Source: Candidatus Woesearchaeota archaeon (lineage in GTDB: Archaea; Nanobdellota; Nanobdellia; Woesearchaeales; DSVV01). Taken from it: DNA of 5,584 nt. Position 1 is the first letter of the stretch. Each line of letters opens with the position of its first letter. A program made the position numbers and the translations under genes. Location of the stretch: assembly GCA_016215305.1 (NCBI GenBank), contig JACRKI010000166.1:1-5584 (forward strand). Reading direction: 5' to 3'. This document shows positions 1-5,252 of this stretch, one piece after another. A model generated the notes under the pieces. It worked only from the letters and a program-made list of their open reading frames with translations, had not been told where the DNA came from and searched no databases.

Positions 1-1
1 A

Positions 2-232
2 ATTGATGCAAAGGATCCAAAAGAAGAGTTTGAACGGGCAGCTGCCTCGCCGGATGTGGGGATCATTATCACAGATGAGAAAACAATGAATGAACTTCCT
101 GTATTTTTTCGAGAAATGGTAGAAAACAGAGTGAAGCCAGTCACAGTTGTTGTTTCCACAGATGCCGCAAGCAATGAAACCTTGCGAAAGAAAATTAAAA
201 AAGCAATCGGTGTTGATTTATGGAGTAAATAA
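2..232 (+). CDS. atpF: A-type ATP synthase subunit F, C-terminal part (5' truncated by window edge)
   Basis: The reading frame is open from base 2 to the TAA at 230-232 and gives 76 codons of the roughly 100-residue F subunit. Recognisable pieces are the strand plus turn VGIIITDEKTMNELP, the strand PVTVVVST, and the C-terminus KKAIGVDLW, a typical ending for archaeal subunit F. Subunit F is a small Rossmann-like protein that binds subunit D in the central rotor stalk and helps couple head catalysis to the rotating membrane ring. Its place directly before the A subunit matches the usual archaeal order (E-C-F-A-B-D). The start lies outside the window. No frameshift or missing segment is visible in the part shown. 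Confidence is high because both the sequence ending and the gene order agree. Confidence 0.93.
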   Translation: MDAKDPKEEFERAAASPDVGIIITDEKTMNELPVFFREMVENRVKPVTVVVSTDAASNETLRKKIKKAIGVDLWSK

Positions 233-256
233 TAAATATAATCAATTAAACTCAAA

Positions 257-266
257 AGAGGAGAAG
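257..266 (+). promoter_or_regulatory. strong Shine-Dalgarno site of the leader ORF
   Basis: The sequence AGAGGAGAAG lies a few bases before the ATG at 270. It is the strongest ribosome-binding site in the atpF-atpA gap, yet it serves the short ORF rather than atpA, whose start is 78 nt further on. Confidence 0.55.
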
Positions 267-269
267 AAA

Positions 270-350
270 ATGAAAAAACAAACAAAAAGTGAGGTGAAAA
301 ATTTTCATGAATGTTCGAAGAACATGAATGTTAAAATTTTTTTATGGTAA
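270..350 (+). CDS. possible 26-codon leader ORF before atpA
   Basis: This short ORF starts MKKQTKSEVKNF and ends NVKIFLW-stop. A strong SD (AGAGGAGAAG, 257-266) lies just before its ATG. This is the best SD in the F/A gap, whereas atpA has none immediately before its own start. The stop (TAA 348-350) lies just inside atpA, whose ATG is at 344-346 in another frame, an arrangement typical of translational coupling. The codons T TTT TTA (338-344) form a slip-type heptamer, so a -1 shift would run straight into atpA. Much of the ORF lies inside the hairpin at 297-341. It may be a leader peptide, an N-terminal extension made by frameshifting, or chance. I do not recognise the peptide and claim no function for it. 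Confidence 0.3.
   Translation: MKKQTKSEVKNFHECSKNMNVKIFLW
297..341 (+). promoter_or_regulatory. hairpin ending just before the atpA start codon
   Basis: The outer stem is AAAAATTTT (297-305) paired with AAAATTTTT (333-341). Inside it is a second stem, ATGTTC-GAA-GAACAT (311-325). The loop also contains a 10-bp direct repeat CATGAATGTT (306-315 and 323-332). GAGGTG (291-296) abuts the 5' arm and the atpA ATG (344) follows the 3' arm after 2 nt. If folded, the hairpin would bring an SD-like GAGG close to a start that otherwise has none. The element before atpD is built the same way. The structure was paired by eye and no energy was computed. Confidence 0.5.
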
Positions 351-2125
351 AAATGAAAATATCCAAATCAACAGCAAAGACAGAGATCGTCTCCAAAGGA
401 GTGTTGTATAGAATTGCAGGACCAGTTGTTGTTGCGAAAAATCTTGCGGCAAGAATGTATGATGTTGTTCGTGTCGGCAATGAAAAACTCATGGGAGAAG
501 TTATCCAGATTGACGGAGACAAAGTTGTTATTCAAGTCTATGAAGATACCTCTGGCATCAAGCCAGGAGAACCTGTTTTCAATACAGGAAAACCATTGTC
601 TGTTGCGCTCGGTCCTGGATTATTGACGAGCATTTATGATGGAATCCAAAGACCGCTTCCAGTTTTAGAAAAACAAATGGGAAATTATATTTTACGGGGA
701 GTCGATGCGCCTGGACTTCCGATGAATAAGAAATGGAAATTCACTGCAACAGCAAAAGTGGGAGCAAAAGTAGAAGGCGGAGATATTCTTGGAGAAGTGG
801 AAGAAACAGAAGGATTCACGCACAAAGTTATGGTTCCTCCAAACCTTAGTGGAAAACTTGTTTCGTTAAAATCAGGAACATACACAGTGGATGAAGAAAT
901 TGGAAAGCTCGATAATGGAGCAAAACTCCAGCTTATGCATTATTGGCCAGTGCGAAAGCCGCGAAAAATGAGAAAGAAACTTTCTCCGACAATTCCGCTG
1001 CAAACAGGACAGCGTATTTTTGATACCTTATTTCCGCTTGCAAAAGGAGGAGTTGCGGCAATTCCAGGACCATTTGGTGCAGGAAAAACAGTTTCGCAGC
1101 AGCAGCTTGCGAAGTGGTGTGACGCGGAAATCATTGTCTATATTGGATGCGGCGAGCGCGGAAACGAAATGACAGAAGTTTTGACAGAGTTCCCGCACAT
1201 GAAGGATCCAAAATCAGGACGACCATTAATGAATAGAACAGTGCTTATTGCAAATACTTCGAATATGCCGGTTGCAGCACGGGAAGCGAGTGTGTATACG
1301 GGAATTACGATTGCAGAATATTATCGGGATATGGGATATGATGTTGCGCTTATGGCAGATTCCACAAGCAGATGGGCAGAAGCAATGAGAGAAATTTCCT
1401 CACGATTAGAAGAGATGCCAGGAGAAGAAGGATATCCCGCATACCTCTCAACAAGACTCGCAGAGTTTTATGAGCGTGCAGGAATTGGCATTCCGTTGGG
1501 AACAGAAAAAACAGGAAGTATTTCTGTTATTGGCGCAGTCAGTCCTCCAGGAGGAGACTTTTCTGAACCAGTCACGCAAAATACGCTGCGAGTCGTCAAA
1601 ACATTTTGGGCGCTTGACGCAAAACTCGCGCAGAGAAGACACTTCCCATCCATTAACTGGTTGACATCCTACAGTTTATATCACGAAGCGTTGGCTCCAT
1701 GGTATAAAGAAAATGTCGCAGAAGATTGGCCAGAAGTTATCAAGCAGCTGATGATTATTTTGCAGCAGGAAGAAAAATTGTTGGAAATTGTCCAGCTTGT
1801 CGGAAGCGACGCGTTGCCAGATAAAGAACAATTAACATTAGAAGTCGCAAGACTCATCAGAGAATTTATCCTGCAGCAAAACGCGTTCCATGAAATTGAC
1901 ACCTTTTGCGCGATTGAAAAATCATACAGATTAATGACGTTGGTTTTGAAATATAATGAGCAATGCCAAAATGCGCTTGCAAAAGGAACGCGCGTCAAAA
2001 CAATTTTAGAATTAAAAGCAAAAGACAAGATTGCAGAAGCAAAATTTACAAAAGATTGGAAACAATGGCTGGAGAGCGTTGAAAAAGATATTGAAAAAGA
2101 ATTTACGCATCTTCATGCGCAGTGA
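344..2125 (+). CDS. atpA: A-type ATP synthase catalytic subunit A
   Basis: This is the catalytic subunit of the A3B3 head, which makes or hydrolyses ATP on the cytoplasmic side of the membrane. It has 593 residues, the normal size, with no intein (some archaeal A subunits carry one). In order it shows an N-terminal beta-barrel (YRIAGPVVVA, about 22-31), the A-specific bulge domain (about 115-200), and the P-loop GPFGAGKT at 242-249 with Lys248. Next come the catalytic Glu-Arg of CGERGNEM (Glu271, Arg272), Walker B plus DSTSR (DVALMADSTSR, 333-343) and a helical C-terminal domain. The usual start of the family lies near residue 20, so the ATG at 344 gives about 18 extra residues. ATG 353 and GTG 401 are in-frame alternatives. 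No SD is directly upstream; the start follows a hairpin. The stop overlaps the atpB SD. Confidence 0.97.
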   Translation: MVKMKISKSTAKTEIVSKGVLYRIAGPVVVAKNLAARMYDVVRVGNEKLMGEVIQIDGDKVVIQVYEDTSGIKPGEPVFNTGKPLSVALGPGLLTSIYDGIQRPLPVLEKQMGNYILRGVDAPGLPMNKKWKFTATAKVGAKVEGGDILGEVEETEGFTHKVMVPPNLSGKLVSLKSGTYTVDEEIGKLDNGAKLQLMHYWPVRKPRKMRKKLSPTIPLQTGQRIFDTLFPLAKGGVAAIPGPFGAGKTVSQQQLAKWCDAEIIVYIGCGERGNEMTEVLTEFPHMKDPKSGRPLMNRTVLIANTSNMPVAAREASVYTGITIAEYYRDMGYDVALMADSTSRWAEAMREISSRLEEMPGEEGYPAYLSTRLAEFYERAGIGIPLGTEKTGSISVIGAVSPPGGDFSEPVTQNTLRVVKTFWALDAKLAQRRHFPSINWLTSYSLYHEALAPWYKENVAEDWPEVIKQLMIILQQEEKLLEIVQLVGSDALPDKEQLTLEVARLIREFILQQNAFHEIDTFCAIEKSYRLMTLVLKYNEQCQNALAKGTRVKTILELKAKDKIAEAKFTKDWKQWLESVEKDIEKEFTHLHAQ

Positions 2126-2127
2126 GG
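2122..2127 (+). promoter_or_regulatory. atpB Shine-Dalgarno site overlapping the atpA stop
   Basis: GTGAGG lies 9 nt before the ATG at 2137 and contains the atpA stop codon TGA (2123-2125). It decides the atpB start: the upstream GTG at 2122 is itself part of this site and has no good SD of its own. The overlap suggests that ribosomes finishing atpA re-initiate on atpB. Confidence 0.7.
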
Positions 2128-2136
2128 CAAGAAAAA

Positions 2137-3507
2137 ATGAAAGAATACAAAACAATTACAAGAATCGCAGGACCGCTTGTTTTCGTTGAGAAAACAGAAG
2201 CAGTGGGATATGGAGAACTCGTTTCGTTGAAATTACCAGACGGAAGTACAAAGAATGGACAGGTTTTGGATACGAGCAACGAGATGGTTGTTGTTCAGGT
2301 GTTTGAAGGAACATCAGGAATTGACAAACAATCGCGAGTCAAATTCTTGGGAGAAACAATTAAGTTGAGTGTCTCAGAAGAAATGCTGGGAAGAATCTTG
2401 AATGGCGCAGGAAAACCAATTGACAATGGGTCAGATGTTATTCCAGAAAAGAAAGTCGAGATTATTGGCGCGGCGATTAATCCATATTCACGAGAACAGC
2501 CAAGCGATTTCATTCAAACTGGAGTGAGCACCATTGACGCGACAAATACGCTTGTTCGCGGACAAAAGCTTCCTATTTTTTCAGGAAGCGGATTGCCGCA
2601 TGGAGAAATTGCGCTCCAGATTGCAAGACAGGCAAAGGTTGTCGGGCAAAAAGAAAACTTCGTCGTTGTGTTCGCGGCAATGGGAATTACCAATGAAGAA
2701 GCGCAATATTTTATGAAAGGGTTTGAAGAAACAGGCGCGCTTGACAGAAGCGTGGTCTTTTTGAATCTTGCAGATGATCCAGCGGTCGAGCGGCTTGTCA
2801 CGCCAAGAATGGCATTGACAACAGCAGAATATCTTGCGTTTGAAAAAGACATGCACGTTCTGGTCATTTTAACAGACATGACAAATTATTGTGAAAGCTT
2901 GCGGGAAATTGGCGCAGCGCGGGAAGAAGTTCCTGGGCGACGGGGATATCCTGGATATATGTACACGGATCTTGCGATGATTTACGAACGAGCAGGTATG
3001 ATCAAAGGCAAGAAAGGATCTGTCACGCAGATTCCCATTTTAACAATGGTCGGAGACGATATTACGCATCCAATTCCTGATTTGACTGGCTACATTACAG
3101 AAGGACAGATTGTTCTCTCGCGAGAATTGCATCGAAAAGGAGTATATCCGCCAGTTGATGTTTTGCCAAGTTTGTCGCGACTCATGAACTTAGGAGTTGG
3201 AGAAGGAAAAACACGGGAAGATCACAAAAACGTGTCTGATCAACTCTACGCATGCTATGCAGAAGGACGAGATCTGCGAGGGCTTGTCGCGATTGTGGGA
3301 GAAGAAGCATTAAGTCAGAGAGATTTGCGTCTTTTGAAATTTGCAGCAGCGTTTGAAGATCAATTTGTCAGACAGCGAAAAGATGAAGATAGATCAATTC
3401 AGGAAACATTGAATCTGGGATGGGATTTGTTTGGCAGTATTCCTGAAAACGAACTCACACGATTGAGTGTTAAGTTAAAAGAGAAGTACTACAAATCAAA
3501 AAAATAA
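2137..3507 (+). CDS. atpB: A-type ATP synthase subunit B (non-catalytic/regulatory)
   Basis: Subunit B alternates with A in the A3B3 head and completes the nucleotide sites at the A/B interfaces. The 456-residue product matches the usual length of about 460. It opens MKEYKTITRIAGPLVFVEK, a standard N-terminus. The place of the P-loop is taken by LPIFSGSGLPHG (about 145-156, SGSG at 149-152), which lacks a canonical GxxxxGKT; this is normal for the non-catalytic subunit. Other signatures are REEVPGRRGYPGYMYTDLA (about 263-281) and PSLSRLM with Arg348, in the segment that contributes an arginine to the neighbouring catalytic site. The ATG at 2137 is preferred over the GTG at 2122 because of SD spacing and family alignment. 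The gene lies 11 nt after atpA and is probably translationally coupled to it. Confidence 0.97.
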   Translation: MKEYKTITRIAGPLVFVEKTEAVGYGELVSLKLPDGSTKNGQVLDTSNEMVVVQVFEGTSGIDKQSRVKFLGETIKLSVSEEMLGRILNGAGKPIDNGSDVIPEKKVEIIGAAINPYSREQPSDFIQTGVSTIDATNTLVRGQKLPIFSGSGLPHGEIALQIARQAKVVGQKENFVVVFAAMGITNEEAQYFMKGFEETGALDRSVVFLNLADDPAVERLVTPRMALTTAEYLAFEKDMHVLVILTDMTNYCESLREIGAAREEVPGRRGYPGYMYTDLAMIYERAGMIKGKKGSVTQIPILTMVGDDITHPIPDLTGYITEGQIVLSRELHRKGVYPPVDVLPSLSRLMNLGVGEGKTREDHKNVSDQLYACYAEGRDLRGLVAIVGEEALSQRDLRLLKFAAAFEDQFVRQRKDEDRSIQETLNLGWDLFGSIPENELTRLSVKLKEKYYKSKK

Positions 3508-3576
3508 CCATTCACAAAAAAACTAAAACAAGAAAAAATAGAATAAAAAACAAAGCTTTGCTCACGAAGGATTCTC
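3508..3576 (+). other. A-rich atpB-atpD spacer with a HindIII-type palindrome and SD-like site
   Basis: This spacer is very rich in A, has no poly-T terminator on the + strand, and contains the perfect 10-bp palindrome CAAAGCTTTG (3551-3560). AAGGA (3567-3571) is SD-like and lies just before the hairpin that leads into atpD. The absence of a terminator fits read-through from atpB into atpD. Confidence 0.4.
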
Positions 3577-3613
3577 AAAAAATTTCTTCCGAACGAAGTG
3601 AGGGAAATTTTTT
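3577..3613 (+). promoter_or_regulatory. hairpin ending exactly at the atpD start codon
   Basis: AAAAAATTTC (3577-3586) pairs with GAAATTTTTT (3604-3613), and the ATG of atpD is the next base. An alternative inner stem is CTTC-CGAAC-GAAG (3586-3598). SD-like sequences lie both in the loop (GTGAGG, 3598-3603) and just before the 5' arm (AAGGA, 3567-3571). The element resembles the one before atpA in stem composition and position, and both end in AAATTTTTT(T)ATGG. It may control or enable initiation, or be an inserted small repeat. Pairing was done by eye. Confidence 0.5.
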
Positions 3614-4222
3614 ATGGAAAACATCAAACCAACGCGAAGCGAATTAATGAAGCTGAAGAATCGCATTAAGCTTGCAAAGTCCGGCTATAATCTTCTCAAA
3701 AAGAAGCGGGATGGCTTGATTTTAGAGTTTTTTGAGATTCTCAAAAAAGCAAAAACAGTTCGTCAGGAGTTGACAGAAGAATATAAGACAGCAGTGTATA
3801 CAGGTAATATTGCGCGAACTGTCGAGGGAGATGTGCAGGTTCAATCTGTTGCCCTTGCAGTAAAAGAAGCGCCTGCGTTGCAGCTTAATTCAAGAAACAT
3901 CATGGGTGTTGTTGTTCCAAAGATTTCGTATGAAAAAAAAGAAAAAAGCTTTGACAGAGGATATGGAACAATTGCAAATTCTGCAGTGATTGACGAAGCA
4001 TCGATGTCCTATGAAAAAGTGGTTTTGAAAGTCATAGAAGCAGCAGAGATTGAAACAGGAATTAAGAAACTCTTGACAGAAATTGAAAAAACAAAAAGAC
4101 GAGTCAATGCGCTTGAATTTGAAATTATTCCAAAGCTTGACATCAATCGTAAGTTTATTCAGATGCGCCTTGATGAGATGGATCGAGAGAACGTGTTTAG
4201 AATGAAGAGAATTAAGAAGTAG
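3614..4222 (+). CDS. atpD: A-type ATP synthase subunit D (central stalk rotor)
   Basis: Subunit D is the long coiled-coil shaft that turns inside the A3B3 head and carries subunit F. The 202-residue product begins MENIKPTRSELMKLKNRIKL, the classic D-subunit N-terminus (xxKPTRxEL). A charged N-terminal helix runs through SGYNLLKKKRDGLILEFFEI to about residue 65. A more variable middle follows (about 70-130). A second long helix with an ETGIKKLLTEIEKTKRRVNALE-like pattern (about 145-170) continues into a basic C-terminus rich in Arg and Lys. The two end helices pair to form the shaft. The ATG at 3614 fits the family start and no earlier start is plausible because of the AT-rich hairpin. It is the last + strand gene here, as is usual for the operon end. 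Confidence 0.95.
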   Translation: MENIKPTRSELMKLKNRIKLAKSGYNLLKKKRDGLILEFFEILKKAKTVRQELTEEYKTAVYTGNIARTVEGDVQVQSVALAVKEAPALQLNSRNIMGVVVPKISYEKKEKSFDRGYGTIANSAVIDEASMSYEKVVLKVIEAAEIETGIKKLLTEIEKTKRRVNALEFEIIPKLDINRKFIQMRLDEMDRENVFRMKRIKK

Positions 4223-4243
4223 TTTTTTGAAATAAAAAGTAGA
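4223..4243. terminator. short bidirectional T-rich ending between convergent genes
   Basis: After the atpD stop the + strand reads TTTTTTGAAAT. After the stop of the facing gene the minus strand reads into CTTTTTATTTC. Archaeal transcription can end on T runs without a hairpin, so this 21-nt gap could stop both genes. The runs are short (6 and 5), so the call is tentative. Confidence 0.4.
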
Positions 4244-4513
4244 TCACAATTCTTTCCATGCACCAACAACATATTTGTCAATACATTTCTTCTCATCAGT
4301 TTCCCACCGAATACCTTCTGTCATATACTGTGCTGAGTAATCTACTTGTGCCTGAACTCTTTCTCCAGATCTGAGAATGAGTTCATAAGATTTGTCAGCA
4401 TTACCAAAAGGCCCTCCTAAAGGAAATGATTCGTTAAAGGGAAACCCTTCAATAGTGCCTATATGATCTTGATATCTTTGCCAATTTGGACTTTGTTGCT
4501 TTTCATCTGTCAT
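4244..4513 (-). CDS. small protein of unknown function
   Basis: I do not recognise this 89-residue protein. It begins MTDEKQQSPNWQRYQDH, contains a Gly/Pro/Phe-rich stretch (about 24-39, PFNESFPLGGPFG), and then a likely beta-rich half: YELILRSGERVQAQVDYS, GIRWETDEKKC and a final YVVGAWKEL. No signal peptide or membrane segment is visible. The pattern of an R-x-G-E strand, a Trp in the middle and a VxAW ending recalls small phage-type proteins that end in a VAWxxL-like strand; this is a faint likeness only. An ATG at 4528 would add five residues. The TATA box centred near 4540 lies about 26 nt before the ATG at 4513, which supports the shorter, leaderless form. The gene is convergent with atpD and so not part of the ATPase operon. 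Confidence 0.6.
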   Translation of the reverse strand: MTDEKQQSPNWQRYQDHIGTIEGFPFNESFPLGGPFGNADKSYELILRSGERVQAQVDYSAQYMTEGIRWETDEKKCIDKYVVGAWKEL

Positions 4514-4535
4514 AGAGGAAAGATTCATTTAGCAA

Positions 4536-4546
4536 TTTATAAAATT
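4536..4546 (-). promoter_or_regulatory. TATA box of the small minus-strand gene
   Basis: On the minus strand this reads AATTTTATAAA. Its centre is about 26 nt before the ATG at 4513, the usual TATA-to-start distance of archaeal promoters. It is only about 12 nt from the ATG at 4528. It therefore predicts a leaderless message starting at 4513. Confidence 0.45.
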
Positions 4547-4635
4547 TAGCAAGAGAAAACACACGAACAGATGAAACAATGCACGCACCAGCAACACAAA
4601 CACAGGAACCAAGAAAAGTAAATTGTATCTTCATG
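4543..4635 (-). repeat. diverged repeat, copy 1 (partner at 5081-5172)
   Basis: On the + strand this segment shares with 5081-5172 a 23-base block around AGATGAAACAATGCACGCAC (about 19 of 23 matching), the block CAGCAAC(A/G)CAAAC, and a perfect TGTATCTTCATG at the far end. The blocks keep their overall order but are separated by indels. On the minus strand both copies begin ATGAAGATACA(A/G)TTT. The copy fills most of the gap between ridA and the downstream gene. It looks like an old duplication of a promoter-upstream or leader region, or the remains of a small gene. The 43-codon frame it opens (4634 down to 4503) is hydrophobic and Cys-rich but overlaps the promoter of the next gene. Confidence 0.55.
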
Positions 4636-4641
4636 TAATCA

Positions 4642-5037
4642 TTATTTATTTTTCTTTAATACGCAATCAGCTTCTATTTCAATAAGCCATCCTGGGTTGA
4701 TAAAACATGAAACTTCAATAAAGCCGCATGCGGGTTGTATTTCTGAAAAGAATTCGCCGTGTGCTTTTGCAGCTTCTTTCCATTTTTTTATGTCTGTCAG
4801 AAATAATCTGGTTCGAATAACATCGTCTAAGTTTCCTCCTGCTTGTTCTATGACATCTTTAATGATTTCAAGACAACGTTTTGTCTGACCATACATATCG
4901 CCGGGAGTATGAACAGAACCATCTTTTGCTATTGGCGCAGTTGCAGTTACTGCAATGATATTGTCTATGCGTACAGCACGGGAAAAACCTATTTGCTTTT
5001 CTAAAGGTTGATTGTACGTAATATTCTTCCTTCTCAT
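4642..5037 (-). CDS. RidA/YjgF/UK114-family protein, atypical (lacks the usual Arg)
   Basis: The 131 residues match the Rid family in length and layout: an N-terminal FSRAVRIDNIIAVTATAPIA, then DMYGQTKRCLEIIKDVIEQA and GGNLDDVIRTRLFLTDI. These are followed by WKEAAKAHGEFFSEIQPA, FIEVSCFI and LIEIEADCVL. Rid proteins are small cytosolic trimers with substrate clefts between subunits, and RidA itself hydrolyses reactive enamine/imine intermediates. Its substrate-binding arginine normally sits in an A-R-S-x-V-E-V-A context; here the matching segment is PACGFIEVS, with Cys in place of Arg. The protein therefore probably belongs to a non-RidA subfamily whose activity is unknown, and I give no gene symbol. 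The ATG at 5037 is about 25 nt from a TATA box, suggesting a leaderless transcript. It ends in a T-rich, Lys-rich tail. Confidence 0.9.
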   Translation of the reverse strand: MRRKNITYNQPLEKQIGFSRAVRIDNIIAVTATAPIAKDGSVHTPGDMYGQTKRCLEIIKDVIEQAGGNLDDVIRTRLFLTDIKKWKEAAKAHGEFFSEIQPACGFIEVSCFINPGWLIEIEADCVLKKNK

Positions 5038-5055
5038 AAAATATTAGTCTTGGAA

Positions 5056-5067
5056 TTAATATAAAAA
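5056..5067 (-). promoter_or_regulatory. TATA box of the RidA-family gene
   Basis: The minus strand reads TTTTTATATTAA, centred about 25 nt before the ATG at 5037. No SD lies between it and the ATG, consistent with a leaderless message beginning at or next to the start codon. Confidence 0.5.
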
Positions 5068-5080
5068 TGTGTTGAAAATG

Positions 5081-5172
5081 TTTATCTAAAAATAGAAAAC
5101 AGATTGGTAGATAAAGCAATACACGCACTAGAAACCTGCACTTGCACCAGCAACGCAAACTGTATCTTCATG
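5081..5172 (-). repeat. diverged repeat, copy 2 (partner at 4543-4635)
   Basis: This copy shares the blocks AGATAAAGCAATACACGCAC, CAGCAACGCAAAC and TGTATCTTCATG with copy 1. It has an extra segment of about 17 nt in the middle (CTTGCACCAG region) and lacks another present in copy 1. It joins directly onto the first long inverted repeat, and its minus-strand end is U-rich (TTTTCTATTTTTAG, 5099-5086), a possible end for a transcript coming from 5323. Confidence 0.55.
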
Positions 5173-5252
5173 CATTTCGAAATACTATTGAGATGTATAT
5201 CAAATGGACAAAGTCCACAATTGAAATTGATTTGTAGTATTTCGTAATGCAT
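5170..5252. repeat. long inverted repeat 1 (17-bp arms, 49-nt interior)
   Basis: The arms ATGCATTTCGAAATACT (5170-5186) and AGTATTTCGTAATGCAT (5236-5252) pair with one mismatch. A second, perfect hairpin TGGAC-AAA-GTCCA (5205-5217) sits exactly at the dyad centre (5211), with flanking TCAA/TTGA (5200-5203, 5221-5224) also able to pair. The whole could form one long interrupted hairpin in RNA or a cruciform in DNA. It could be part of a structured RNA or a decayed small mobile element. Confidence 0.7.

Noticed and set aside
1060..1095. Intein at the AtpA P-loop, a known insertion place in this gene
   Set aside because: The P-loop GPFGAGKT runs uninterrupted into SQQQLAKW and total length is normal.
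2122..2136. GTG start for AtpB adding MRQEK
   Set aside because: The GTG lies inside the SD GTGAGG that serves the ATG at 2137, and family alignment starts at MKEYKTIT.
4503..4634. 43-codon minus-strand ORF starting MKIQFTFLGSCVCVAG
   Set aside because: It overlaps the promoter and start of the next gene, and its partner in the other repeat copy diverges after a few codons, so coding is doubtful. It is kept only as part of the repeat.
4868..5158. 96-codon minus-strand ORF overlapping the RidA-family gene
   Set aside because: It is a shifted-frame shadow of the well-supported RidA-family frame and crosses that gene's promoter.
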